Origin: Anaerolineae bacterium
GTDB lineage: Bacteria > Chloroflexota > Anaerolineae > UBA3071
Direction: 5' to 3'
Assembly: GCA_029907105.1 (NCBI GenBank)
Contig: JARYMM010000006.1
Location: forward strand, 31,835 to 95,834
DNA length: 64,000 bases
Shown here: positions 16,283-24,679 of the stretch, in pieces
Layout of the letters: the number at the start of each line of letters is the position of its first letter
How positions within the stretch are numbered: the first letter of the stretch is position 1
Notes under the pieces: generated by a model
Database searches by the model: none
What the model saw: only the letters and a program-made list of their open reading frames with translations
What the model was told of the DNA's origin: nothing
Program-made: the position numbers and the translations under genes

Positions 16283-16358
16283 GGCCGAGGAAGGACGAAT
16301 TTAATGAGGGGAAACGTCGGTCATGCTCGAAACGGAGCACGTTGCCCGGAGGCTGGCC

Positions 16359-17810
16359 ATGGCCTTGATGAGCAGAGACGACTATATTGAATCTCTGCGC
16401 GGTATGAACAAGCGGGTGTTTATCATGGGCCAGGAGGTCACGAACCCGGTTGACCATCCCCTGGTGCGGCCGTCGCTCAACGCCTGCGCCATGACCTACG
16501 AACTCGCCCGGCAACCCGAGTACGCCGGCCTGATGCTGGCCACCTCCAACCTGACAGGGCAGACGGTCAACCGGTTCACACACCTGCACCAGAGCACAGC
16601 AGACCTGGTGGCCAAGGTGAAGATGCAGCGCCTGCTCGGACAGATGACAGGGTGTTGCTTCCAGCGCTGCGTGGGCCTGGACGCGCTGAACGCCCTGGAT
16701 TCGGTGACCTATGACATGGACCAGGCCCTGGGGACCAGGTACCATGCCACCTTTCGCCACTACCTGCGGCAGGTGCAGGAACGCGACCTGGTGGTGGACG
16801 GCGCCATGACCGACGCCAAAGGCGACCGCCAACTGCGCCCTTCACAGCAGGCAGACCCGGACCTGTTCGTGCACATCGTGGAGAAGACATCCGATGGCCT
16901 GGTGGTGCGCGGCGCCAAGCTCCACCAGACCGGAGCGCTGAATTCGCACGAGATCATCGTTATGCCCACACAGACGCTCTCGGAGAAGGAGCGGGACTAC
17001 GCCGTCGCCTTCGCCGTCCCGGCCGACGCCCCCGGCATCGTGATGGTCTACGGCCGGCAGCCTTCGGACACGCGCCGGCTGGAAGACAGCCAGCTCGATG
17101 TGGGCAACCCCCAGTTCGGCGGGCACGAGGCGGTGATCATCCTGGATGACGTGTTCGTCCCCTGGGAGCGGGTGTTCATGGCCGGCGAATACGCCTTCAG
17201 CGGGCTGCTCGTCGAACGCTTTGCCGGCTATCACCGCCAGAGCTATGGCGGCTGCAAGACGGGCGTGGGCGATGTGTTGATCGGAGCGGCGCAGGCGGTG
17301 GCTCAGGCCCAGGGCACGGACAAGGCATCGCACATCAAAGACAAGATCGTGGAGATGATCCACCTCAACGAGACGATGTATGCCTGCGGCATCGCCTGCT
17401 CGGCGGAGGGCCAGGCGACGGCTTCAGGCACCTATCTGGTCAACCTTTTGCTGGCCAATGTGTGCAAGCTCAACGTGACCCGTTTCCCTTACGAGATCGC
17501 GCGCCTGGCCCAGGACATCGCCGGCGGCCTGCTGGTCACGTTGCCATCGGAGAAGGACCTGGCTCATCCCGAAGTGGGGCCTTACCTGAAGAAGTATCTG
17601 CACAGTGTGGATCGCTATACGACGGAAGAACGCTGCCGGATGCTCCGGCTGATGGAGAACCTCACCCTGGGGCCGGGGGCGGCGGCCTATCTCACGGAAT
17701 CCATGCATGGCGCCGGCTCGCCGCAGGCGCAGAGGATTATGCTGGCGCGGCTGGCCGACCTGGAGGAGAAGGTGCGCCTGGCGCGCAGGCTGGCAGGAAT
17801 TGAGCAATGA
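16359..17810 (+). CDS. abfD: 4-hydroxybutyryl-CoA dehydratase / vinylacetyl-CoA isomerase homologue
   Basis: 483 residues. It matches Clostridium aminobutyricum AbfD along its whole length as I recall that sequence, for example HQSTADLVAKVKMQRLLGQ, ERFAGYHRQSYGGCK, HLNETMYACGIACSAEG and TESMHGAGSPQAQRIM. All four iron-sulfur ligands are present (two Cys in GCCFQRC near residues 100 and 104, His292, Cys299), so the FAD/4Fe-4S active site looks intact. The start at 16359 is preferred: GGAGG lies six bases upstream and MALMSRDDYIESL aligns with the AbfD N terminus; the track start 16323 adds 12 unrelated residues. The start of the kinase gene overlaps its stop by 4 bases, which is unexpected for a fermentation enzyme. 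It may act on another hydroxyacyl-CoA. Confidence 0.9.
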   Translation: MALMSRDDYIESLRGMNKRVFIMGQEVTNPVDHPLVRPSLNACAMTYELARQPEYAGLMLATSNLTGQTVNRFTHLHQSTADLVAKVKMQRLLGQMTGCCFQRCVGLDALNALDSVTYDMDQALGTRYHATFRHYLRQVQERDLVVDGAMTDAKGDRQLRPSQQADPDLFVHIVEKTSDGLVVRGAKLHQTGALNSHEIIVMPTQTLSEKERDYAVAFAVPADAPGIVMVYGRQPSDTRRLEDSQLDVGNPQFGGHEAVIILDDVFVPWERVFMAGEYAFSGLLVERFAGYHRQSYGGCKTGVGDVLIGAAQAVAQAQGTDKASHIKDKIVEMIHLNETMYACGIACSAEGQATASGTYLVNLLLANVCKLNVTRFPYEIARLAQDIAGGLLVTLPSEKDLAHPEVGPYLKKYLHSVDRYTTEERCRMLRLMENLTLGPGAAAYLTESMHGAGSPQAQRIMLARLADLEEKVRLARRLAGIEQ

Positions 17811-19318
17811 CCAGGGAAACCTATATCCTGGCCCACGATCTGGGCACCACGGGCAATAAAGCCAATCTCTTCAACGGACGGGGACAGCCGGTGGCCAGCA
17901 GTTTCGTCGGCTACGAGACGGCCTACCCTCACCCCGGCTGGGCGGAGCAGGAGGCCGCCGGCTGGTGGCGGGCGGTGTGCCAGTCAACACGGCGACTGCT
18001 GGCGCAAAGCGGGGTTGCCGCAGGTGACATCGCCGTCATCAGCTTCAGCGGGCAGATGATGGGCGCGCTGCCCGTGGACGGGGAAGGCAGGCCACTGCGC
18101 CCGTCCATCATCTGGGCCGACCAGCGGGCCACGGCCGAGGCCGGGCTCCTGGCCGAACGCTGCGGCTTCCAGGAGGTCTATCGCCGTACAGGGCACCGCG
18201 CTGGCGCTTCCTATAGCGCGGCCAAGATGCTGTGGATCCAACGCCATCAGCCGGAACTGTATGCCCGCGCCCACAAGTTCCTGCAGGCCAAGGACTACGC
18301 CGCCTACAAGCTCACCGGCGTCTTCGCCACCGACTATTGCGATGCCTCGGGCACCAATCTCTTCGACCTGGCGCGGCGCGACTGGGCGCTGGATATCGTG
18401 GAGGCTATCGGGCTGGACCCGCACAAGCTGCCGCCGGTACATCCGTCCACGGCTGTCATCGGCCGGGTGACGCCACAGGCAGCAGCGGAGACGGGCCTTC
18501 TGGCGGGCACGCCGGTGGTCATCGGCGGCGGCGACGGCGGCTGCGCCACCGTGGGGGCGGGTTCCGTGCAGCCGGGCGACGCCTACAACTACGTCGGTTC
18601 CTCGTCCTGGATCGCCGTGACCGCCGAGCAACCCCTCTACGATGCGCAGATGCGCACCTTCACCTTCGCCCATCTGGACCCGCAGCTCTGTTTCCCCACC
18701 GGCACGATGCAGTGCGCCGGCGGTTCCTTCGACTGGCTGGAGCGGCTGCTGCGCGGCGATGGCCAGGGCCAACTGTACGAGGAACTGAGCGCTGCGGCGG
18801 CGGAGGTACCGCCGGGGGCCGGTGGGCTCCTCTTCCTGCCCTATCTTATCGGCGAACGCAGCCCGCACTGGAACCCGCGGGCGCGCGGGGCCTTTGTCGG
18901 GCTGACCATGACGCACGGCCGCGCCGAGATGGCCCGTGCCGTGCTGGAAGGCGTGGCCTTCAACCTCAAGATCATCCTCGATGCCTTCCTGGAGCAGGGG
19001 GCGGAGATCACCGCCATGCGGCTCATCGGCGGCGGGGCGCGCAGCCCCGTGTGGCGGCAGATCCTGGCCGATGTCTACGGGCTGCCCATCCTGCGGCCGG
19101 CGCTGCTGGCCGAGGCCACGGCGCTGGGCGCGGCCATCGCCGGCGGCGTAGGGGTGGGGCTGTTCCCCGACTTCAGCGTGGCCCACGAGTTCGTGCAGGT
19201 AGAAGAGGCAGAGCGGCCCAATGGCGCAGCGCAGGCGCGCTATGCCGAGGTCTATCCGCTGTTCCGGGAGGCCTATCGGCTGCTGGAGCCGATGTTCGAG
19301 AGATTGGGGCAGGTGTGA
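17807..19318 (+). CDS. FGGY-family carbohydrate kinase (xylulokinase-like)
   Basis: 503 residues. ATP-dependent kinase of pentuloses or related sugars. The N-terminal phosphate loop is AHDLGTTGNKANLF, the substrate loop ISFSGQMMGALPVD leads to LRPSIIWADQRA carrying the catalytic Asp, and the second ATPase domain has GGGDGGCATVGAGS and LIGGGARSPVWRQILADVYG. The pattern is closest to xylulokinase, but FGGY specificity cannot be read from motifs. It starts within the abfD-like stop codon (ATGA), so the two are translationally coupled. It is one of four FGGY kinases in the window. Confidence 0.88.
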   Translation: MTRETYILAHDLGTTGNKANLFNGRGQPVASSFVGYETAYPHPGWAEQEAAGWWRAVCQSTRRLLAQSGVAAGDIAVISFSGQMMGALPVDGEGRPLRPSIIWADQRATAEAGLLAERCGFQEVYRRTGHRAGASYSAAKMLWIQRHQPELYARAHKFLQAKDYAAYKLTGVFATDYCDASGTNLFDLARRDWALDIVEAIGLDPHKLPPVHPSTAVIGRVTPQAAAETGLLAGTPVVIGGGDGGCATVGAGSVQPGDAYNYVGSSSWIAVTAEQPLYDAQMRTFTFAHLDPQLCFPTGTMQCAGGSFDWLERLLRGDGQGQLYEELSAAAAEVPPGAGGLLFLPYLIGERSPHWNPRARGAFVGLTMTHGRAEMARAVLEGVAFNLKIILDAFLEQGAEITAMRLIGGGARSPVWRQILADVYGLPILRPALLAEATALGAAIAGGVGVGLFPDFSVAHEFVQVEEAERPNGAAQARYAEVYPLFREAYRLLEPMFERLGQV

Positions 19319-19320
19319 GG

Positions 19321-19376
19321 GAGGCAAGAGGCAAGAAGCAAGAGGCAGGAAGCAAGAAGCAAGAGGCAAGAGGCAG
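19321..19376. repeat. Heptamer tandem repeat (GARGCAR) x8
   Basis: Eight consecutive 7-base units, all GAGGCAA, GAAGCAA or GAGGCAG, starting three bases after the kinase stop codon. Purine-only apart from the C. Confidence 0.9.
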
Positions 19377-19443
19377 GGAGTAGGGCGGGCGGTGGCCCGT
19401 TTGTAAACATCGTGCACACAAGACCAGAAAGGAGCATGTCATC

Positions 19444-19752
19444 ATGAGAAGGCTCACGCACATCAGTCCAGGATCAGCATTCAAGGTCGGTCTCGTCGTC
19501 TATGGGTTGCTTTTCGCCATCTTCGGGCTCATTGCCCTCCTGTTCACCTCCATGGGCATACGCGCCCTGCGCAGCTTCATCAACATCGGAGGCATCGGCT
19601 TCTTCCGAGGTCTGCTGGCGTACATCCTCGGCGTGGTGCTCTACGGTGTGGTGGGCGGTGTGATCTCCGCCCTGGTCGCGGCCATCTACAACGGCGTGGC
19701 CAGTTGGACCGGCGGCCTGGAGATCCAGCTCAGCCCAGAAGCCAAGGAGTGA
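19444..19752 (+). CDS. Small integral membrane protein (DUF3566-like)
   Basis: 102 residues. Two hydrophobic segments (VGLVVYGLLFAIFGLIALLF and a long one from RGLLAYILGVVLYGVVGGVISALVAAIY) are followed by the C-terminal YNGVASWTGGLEIQL, which resembles the YNxVAxWxGGIEIEL ending of a widespread small membrane family related to DUF3566. Function is not known for that family. An ACT-domain gene starts at the very next base, so the two are co-translated. The family name is from memory and moderately certain. Confidence 0.7.
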   Translation: MRRLTHISPGSAFKVGLVVYGLLFAIFGLIALLFTSMGIRALRSFINIGGIGFFRGLLAYILGVVLYGVVGGVISALVAAIYNGVASWTGGLEIQLSPEAKE

Positions 19753-20148
19753 GTGAAGAGCCTGGCCCTCACCGTGCTGCCGGGGCGGCTGGCCATCTGT
19801 CGTCTGGCGGCAGATGCGCCCCTGCCCGCAGGGCTTGATCGCGCCCACTTCTGCTCGGTCACCCGCACTCCGGAGGAGCTTTCGCTTGTCCTGCCGGAGG
19901 AGATGGTGGAGGCCGGCTGGCAGGCTGAGACAGGTTATCGCGCCCTGCAGGTGCTGGGGCCGCTCGATCTCAGCCTGACCGGCGTGCTGGCCGCCCTGGC
20001 CGCACCGCTGGCCGCGGCCGGCGTGAGCATTTTCGCCATTTCCACCTACGACACGGACTATGTCCTGGTCAGGGAGGGCGACCTGGGGAAAGCACAGCGG
20101 GCGCTGGTGGCGGCAGGGCATGAGGTGACCGAGTGGCCGGGGCAATGA
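19753..20148 (+). CDS. ACT-domain protein
   Basis: 131 residues from a GTG that directly abuts the preceding TGA. The pattern LPGRLAICRLAAD, CSVTRTPEELSLVLPEE, LGPLDLSLTGVLAALAAPLAAAGVSIFAISTYDTDYVLV is that of stand-alone ACT_7/CASTOR-type proteins, which bind amino acids or similar small ligands. No catalytic domain is attached, so a regulatory or ligand-sensing role is likely. It does not obviously belong to the surrounding sugar pathway. Confidence 0.85.
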   Translation: MKSLALTVLPGRLAICRLAADAPLPAGLDRAHFCSVTRTPEELSLVLPEEMVEAGWQAETGYRALQVLGPLDLSLTGVLAALAAPLAAAGVSIFAISTYDTDYVLVREGDLGKAQRALVAAGHEVTEWPGQ

Positions 20149-20248
20149 GGCAGCGAGGCACCGGGGCACAATGAGGCACCGAGGCACCGGGGCACCGAGG
20201 CACCGAGGCACCGGGGCACCGAGGCACCGGGGCACTGAGGCACCGGGT
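20149..20248. repeat. Octamer tandem repeat (RGGCACCG)
   Basis: About a dozen degenerate copies of AGGCACCG/GGGCACCG fill the ~100 bases after the ACT gene. The units are contiguous without spacers, so it is not CRISPR. Confidence 0.9.
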
Positions 20249-20291
20249 AACTTCGCTTGCTTTGAGTAAGCTGGACAGAAGAGGAGATGCG

Positions 20292-21380
20292 ATGGAGGAG
20301 CTCATCATCCACCTGCTGCCTGAGGTTTTCGGCGAGGGAGAGCGAGTTCTCGTCAAGGCCGGGGAATTGTCTGCCGTGGCTTTCCGCTACGACAGCGGCG
20401 TGTGCGGGCTGCGGCTGCAAAACGAGCGCGGCCACATCATCCTGCTGCCCTTCCAGGGCCAGCAAATCTGGGACGCCGTCTTCGGGGGCCGCACGCTGAC
20501 CATGCGCTCCATGTTCACCGAACCGCGGCCGACGCAAGTCTACCTGGAGACCTACGGCGGCTTCCTGCTGCACTGCGGGGTCACAGCCATGGGCGTCCCT
20601 TCGGCCGAGGACACCCACCCGCTGCACGGCGAGCTGCCCAACGCGCCCTACCAGCGGGCCTGGCTGGCCATCGGCGAGGACGAGCGGGGCGTCTACATGG
20701 CCCTGAGCGGCGAGTATCAACACACCGTAGCCTTCCAGACCAACTACATCGCCCGGCCGGAGGTGCGGCTGTACGCCGGTTCGACGCGCATGCCCATTTC
20801 CATCACCATCGAGAACCTCAAGCGCACGGAGATGGAGCTCATGTACCTGGCGCACGTCAACTTCCGGCCCGTGGACGGTGGCCGGCTGGTCTATAGCGCC
20901 CCCTGCACGCCCGAGCACGTGCGCGTGCGCTCCAGCATCCCTTCGCACATCCGCCCACCGGCGGGATATGCCGGGTTCCTGCAGGAACTGGCCGGGCATC
21001 CCGAGCGGCACAACGTGCTATCGCCAGGGCTGGCCTTCGATCCCGAGGTGGTCTTCTTTATTGACTACCTGGCCGATGAGGCGGGGTGGGCGCACTCCAT
21101 GCAGGTACATCCCGACGGCTCGGCCGATTTCATCAGCCATCGCCCTGAGCAGTTGGACCACGGCATCCGCTGGATTTCGCGCACGCCGGATCAGGACGCC
21201 CTGGGCATCGTGCTGCCGGCCACCGCCGAGCCGGAGGGCTACCACGCCGAAAAGGCCAAAGGCAATGTCCGCACTCTGCCCGGCGGCACTTCCGTTCGTT
21301 TCGACATGGAAGCTGGCTACCTGACGCCAGAAGAAGCACGGGATATGGAAGTCAAAATCAAACGCATACTGGCCTGCTGA
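20292..21380 (+). CDS. Aldose 1-epimerase-like (DUF4432-type) protein
   Basis: 362 residues from the ATG at 20292 (GAGGAG five bases upstream; the TTG at 20262 lies by the repeat). Almost all beta-strand, with the features of galactose-mutarotase-fold proteins of the DUF4432 group: GHIILLPFQGQQIWDAVFGG, GGFLLHCGVTAMGVPS, HPLHGELPNAPYQRAW and SITIENLKRTEMELMYLAHVNF. These interconvert sugar anomers or bind sugars, which fits a locus with a dehydrogenase and an L-fucose isomerase homologue directly downstream. Catalytic assignment is inferred from the fold only. Confidence 0.75.
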   Translation: MEELIIHLLPEVFGEGERVLVKAGELSAVAFRYDSGVCGLRLQNERGHIILLPFQGQQIWDAVFGGRTLTMRSMFTEPRPTQVYLETYGGFLLHCGVTAMGVPSAEDTHPLHGELPNAPYQRAWLAIGEDERGVYMALSGEYQHTVAFQTNYIARPEVRLYAGSTRMPISITIENLKRTEMELMYLAHVNFRPVDGGRLVYSAPCTPEHVRVRSSIPSHIRPPAGYAGFLQELAGHPERHNVLSPGLAFDPEVVFFIDYLADEAGWAHSMQVHPDGSADFISHRPEQLDHGIRWISRTPDQDALGIVLPATAEPEGYHAEKAKGNVRTLPGGTSVRFDMEAGYLTPEEARDMEVKIKRILAC

Positions 21381-21712
21381 TCTCGCAGAAGTGGCGGCTG
21401 CTGCCAGTATGTCGGAGACACAAGTGCCGCTGGTGGAAATCTTCCCACCTGTGCGGTTGGTAGGTAGAGTAGTAGGACAACTGCGAGCAGTTGTCCTACT
21501 ATTGCTCGCCTCCGGCGGCCGCTCCCTCTGTGCTCCGCGGCAAAAACAGAGCTGGTAGCCAGCAGCGCCCGTCGCAACCGCACAGGTAGCCAACTTTGCC
21601 TGTGAGTTTTGTGGTGTCACAGAGGCAGATTCTTTGGCAAGAGTGGGAGTTACTAAGATGGCTTCTCAGGCAGAGAGAATGAAATCGTCTTCATCGGAGT
21701 GGAGGGATTGGG
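21381..21712. other. Gap with perfect palindrome and possible operator
   Basis: 332 bases without a gene. It holds a perfect 32-base palindrome at 21470-21501 (15-base arms TAGTAGGACAACTGC, two-base loop) and, close to the next start, the sequence ATGAAATCGTCTTCAT (21682-21697), which shares ATCGTYTTCAT with the operator-like site at 11964-11974. No convincing promoter was found. Confidence 0.65.
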
Positions 21713-22741
21713 ATGAGAACTCTATGGGGCAAGGCAGGCTTTCGGTTTGAGATGCGGGAGGTGCCGACGCCGGAGCCGGGGCCAGGCGAGGTAGTGGTCA
21801 AGATCGCCGCCTGCGGCATCTGCGGCACCGACCGGCACTTCCTGCGCCATAACCAGGAGTGGACGCCGCTGGGCCATGAGGTGGTGGGCACTATCGCCGC
21901 CGTAGGGCCGCACGTGGAACGCTGGCAGGGCGGCGAAACGGTCATCGTGGAGAACCACACCGGCTGCGGCGTCTGCGAGCAGTGCAAGAACGGCCGCGCC
22001 CTCTATTGCCAGAACCTGACCACTTACATGGAGGATCGCGCCGGCTTCGCCGATTACCTGCGGGTGCGGGCGGACATGGTGCAGGCTTATGATGCGGGGA
22101 CGCTGAGCCCGCAGCAGGCGGCGCTGGCCGAGCCACTGACCGTGGCCCTCGACCTCCTGCAGCGCACCGATCCGGACCTCAACGACGAGGTGGCCGTCTT
22201 CGGCCCGGGGGCTATCGGGCTGATGGTCACCCGGCTGGCCAAGCTGCGCGGGGCGCGGCGCGTCTTCCTGGCCGGCTCCAACCGCTCCACGCCGCGTGGC
22301 CGTCACCGGCTGGAGGTGGGCCGGCAGATGGGTGCCGACGTTGTGCTGGCCGAGGCCGAGGACGACATCGTGGCCGAAATCAAAGCCGCCGTGCCGCAGG
22401 GGGTGGACCGGGTGCTGGTCACGGCGCCGCCGCGCACACTGCCTGCAGCCTTCGAGATCGCCCGCTTCGGGGCCATCGTCGGCTTCATCGGCATCGAGTT
22501 CGGCGAGGGAGCGAACGTGACCTTCGATGCCAACGCCTTCCACTTCCAGAAGCTGCAACTGCGGGCCTCCCACGCCATCCCCAACCACTACTTCCCCATG
22601 GCGCTGGACTTGCTGGCCCGCCGCGTGGTGGATCCCGATTTGCTCCTCAGCCACGTCTTTTCTCTCGACGAGTACGAGGAGGCGTTTCGGGTTCTGACCG
22701 ACCCGCAGCAGACGGCGATCAAAGTCGTATTGGTGCCCTGA
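21713..22741 (+). CDS. Zinc-dependent sugar/alcohol dehydrogenase, MDR family
   Basis: 342 residues. Catalytic zinc residues are in CGICGTDRHFL, PLGHEVVG and AEPLTVALDL, the structural zinc site is CGVCEQCKNGRALYC, and the Rossmann loop VFGPGAIGLMVTRLAKL is near residue 163. It resembles sorbitol/threonine dehydrogenase-type enzymes and is only distantly like the one at 5332 (different spacing, HTGCGVCEQC). It sits between the mutarotase-like gene and the L-fucose isomerase homologue, so it may oxidise the same sugar or its polyol; L-fucose dehydrogenase-type activity is possible but unproved. Confidence 0.9.
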   Translation: MRTLWGKAGFRFEMREVPTPEPGPGEVVVKIAACGICGTDRHFLRHNQEWTPLGHEVVGTIAAVGPHVERWQGGETVIVENHTGCGVCEQCKNGRALYCQNLTTYMEDRAGFADYLRVRADMVQAYDAGTLSPQQAALAEPLTVALDLLQRTDPDLNDEVAVFGPGAIGLMVTRLAKLRGARRVFLAGSNRSTPRGRHRLEVGRQMGADVVLAEAEDDIVAEIKAAVPQGVDRVLVTAPPRTLPAAFEIARFGAIVGFIGIEFGEGANVTFDANAFHFQKLQLRASHAIPNHYFPMALDLLARRVVDPDLLLSHVFSLDEYEEAFRVLTDPQQTAIKVVLVP

Positions 22742-22843
22742 AACAACAGGGATTGCGGAATGTGGAACGCAGGACGAGAAATGAGGATTTCCATTCCGCA
22801 ATTTGCAATGGTCGTTAAGGATGTCACAAAAGGAGACGTATCC

Positions 22844-24562
22844 ATGACAGAAGCGATTCGTCTGGGAGAAACGGTGAGCGCAGAGGCGCGCACGCCGGCC
22901 ATCGGCGTGTTCGTCGCCGGCGACCCGCGCATTGATGAGGAGAGCCGCCAGCGCTGCCGTAACATCGTCAAGATGGCTGCCGACATCCTGGCCCAGCGGG
23001 TGAAGCTGCCCGATGGCTCGCCGGCCAGGGTGGTCTGGTCGCCGGTGCTGGTGGACGGCGAAGCGCAGGCGGACCTGGTGGCCCGGCAGTTTCTGGATGC
23101 CGGCGTGCGGGTGCTGGTCTGCACACCGGACACCTGGGCCTTTCCACAGCTCAGCGTCATCTCCCTGCTGCAGCAGTTCCCCAAGGACACGCCGATCAAC
23201 TTCACCTGCGGCAACAGCGGCCCTAAGCCGGGCGTGGTCTTCTCCCACGCCATCAACGGCGCGCTGGCCCAGTATGGCCGACTGGCCCATCTCAACGTGG
23301 GCACCTGGCCAGACACAGGGATGCATCCGGTGATGACCGAGGCCACCGCCCAGGCCATGGTGGACTGGGCCTTCGCCGCCGTGACCACGCAGGCGCTGAA
23401 GGGCCGCCGGGTGGTCATCTTCGGCCACGATTCCATGGGCATGGAGACCGCCCTGGCCCACGTCATCCCCACGCGACGCCAGTTCGGCCTGGAGATCACC
23501 CGTCTGGACATGAAGCTCCTGGCCGACATGTTGCAGAAGGGGGCCTACGACGCCGAGGAACTGAAGGCTTTCCGGGCCTGGGTGGACCGGCATCTGGGCC
23601 CGCGGCTGGAGCTGCGCGACGAGGCCGATTCCCGGCGCTTCGATCAGAGCCTGGCCCTGTATCTCATCGTGCGCGACCTGCTGAAGGACCTCAACGCGGT
23701 GGGCGGCGGCTTCATGAGCCAGTTGGAGTGGGGCTCCGACCCGCGGGGCATCCCGCTGCCGGTGGCCGACGCCATGGAGTCCTTCTTCAACTCCACCTTC
23801 GACCACAACGGGCGCAAGGTGCCCCTGCCCTTCGCCACGGAAGCGGACGTGCAAGGGCTGTTGACCATGCTCTTCTTCTCCGCTTTGACTGGCGGCAATC
23901 CGCCGCTGTTCATGGACTTCCGCAAGGTGTGGGAGCGGTGGGAGCTGGAAGCTCTGGCTGCCGAGATAGGGATGGAGCTGCCGGCAGACGAGCTGTGGGC
24001 GCAGAAGGGTCTGGTGGACGGCGACAACTCCGGCAGCGCTTCGCTGGACTGGGCAGCCGCGCCGGGGGCCAGCGTCGAGGAGATCATGGCCCGGGTGGGC
24101 TTCCCGCTGGCCGACGAGCACTACTTCCCTGGCCTGGGCAACTCGGTCACCTTCGTCTCCCCCGGCGGGCTGGAGGGCATCGCCGGCCGGCTGACCTACA
24201 GCAGCCTTTCGGGACTGTTCGGCCTGACCTGGGACGAGGCGACGACGGCGGAGGTGCCGGAACCGTTGGCCCGGGCGCTTTGCCAGGCGACGACGGCCAC
24301 CTGGCCGCACACCTTCGTCGTGCCCAGGTACGCCACCATGGGCGAGTACAAGCACTTCGCCCCGGCCAACCACTTCCACATGATCCAGGGGCTGAGCCCA
24401 GCCCGGCTGGAGTACTGGATGGACTTGAACAACGTGCTTTCCCAGACCCCCTGGGCAGCCCGGCCAGCCTATATCGAGGGTGTGGACCGGCCGATCCCGC
24501 TGCTCTATCTCATGAACGGCGGCGAGACAAATGCCAAGCTCATGCTGGGCCGGGGGCTGTAG
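22844..24562 (+). CDS. L-fucose isomerase family protein (FucI-like)
   Basis: 572 residues from the ATG at 22844 (AGGAGACG upstream), close to E. coli FucI (~590). Aldose-ketose isomerase of the L-fucose/D-arabinose type. Candidate metal ligands in family order are Glu in FATEADVQG, Asp in PPLFMDFRKV and His in APANHFHMIQG; the N-terminal FTCGNSGPKPG block also fits. The preceding gap carries a perfect 11-base inverted repeat ATTGCGGAATG (22752-22802). Sugar specificity could be L-fucose, D-arabinose or a relative. Confidence 0.85.
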   Translation: MTEAIRLGETVSAEARTPAIGVFVAGDPRIDEESRQRCRNIVKMAADILAQRVKLPDGSPARVVWSPVLVDGEAQADLVARQFLDAGVRVLVCTPDTWAFPQLSVISLLQQFPKDTPINFTCGNSGPKPGVVFSHAINGALAQYGRLAHLNVGTWPDTGMHPVMTEATAQAMVDWAFAAVTTQALKGRRVVIFGHDSMGMETALAHVIPTRRQFGLEITRLDMKLLADMLQKGAYDAEELKAFRAWVDRHLGPRLELRDEADSRRFDQSLALYLIVRDLLKDLNAVGGGFMSQLEWGSDPRGIPLPVADAMESFFNSTFDHNGRKVPLPFATEADVQGLLTMLFFSALTGGNPPLFMDFRKVWERWELEALAAEIGMELPADELWAQKGLVDGDNSGSASLDWAAAPGASVEEIMARVGFPLADEHYFPGLGNSVTFVSPGGLEGIAGRLTYSSLSGLFGLTWDEATTAEVPEPLARALCQATTATWPHTFVVPRYATMGEYKHFAPANHFHMIQGLSPARLEYWMDLNNVLSQTPWAARPAYIEGVDRPIPLLYLMNGGETNAKLMLGRGL

Positions 24563-24621
24563 ACAGATGGGAGACGGCGCGCGGAGGGGCCTCACGACTT
24601 GCGCAAACCGGCCACCGTTTC

Positions 24622-24649
24622 TTGACTTTTCGCCGCTTTCGCATATAAT
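24622..24649 (+). promoter_or_regulatory. Promoter of the LacI-family regulator gene
   Basis: TTGACT, 16-base spacer, TATAAT, with a LacI-type palindrome overlapping the predicted start at about 24656. Confidence 0.85.
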
Positions 24650-24656
24650 GGCGGCA

Positions 24657-24679
24657 GGGTCTTAAAACGTTTTAGACCC
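24657..24679. promoter_or_regulatory. LacI-family operator
   Basis: Perfect 12-base palindrome TAAAACGTTTTA, with the central CG pair typical of LacI/GalR sites, flanked by GGGTC and GACCC. It lies directly behind the -10 box of a LacI-family gene, so repression by roadblock or start-site occlusion, most simply autoregulation, is likely. Confidence 0.85.

Noticed and set aside
16323-16358. Extra 12 codons at the start of the abfD-like gene
   Set aside because: They have a weaker ribosome-site context than the ATG at 16359 and do not align with AbfD.
20149-20248. Candidate CRISPR array
   Set aside because: Units are 8 bases and contiguous, with no spacers and no cas genes in the window.
21722-24595. 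957-residue minus-strand ORF opposite the dehydrogenase and fucose isomerase genes
   Set aside because: Antisense shadow of two genes with clear family motifs; no motif of its own.
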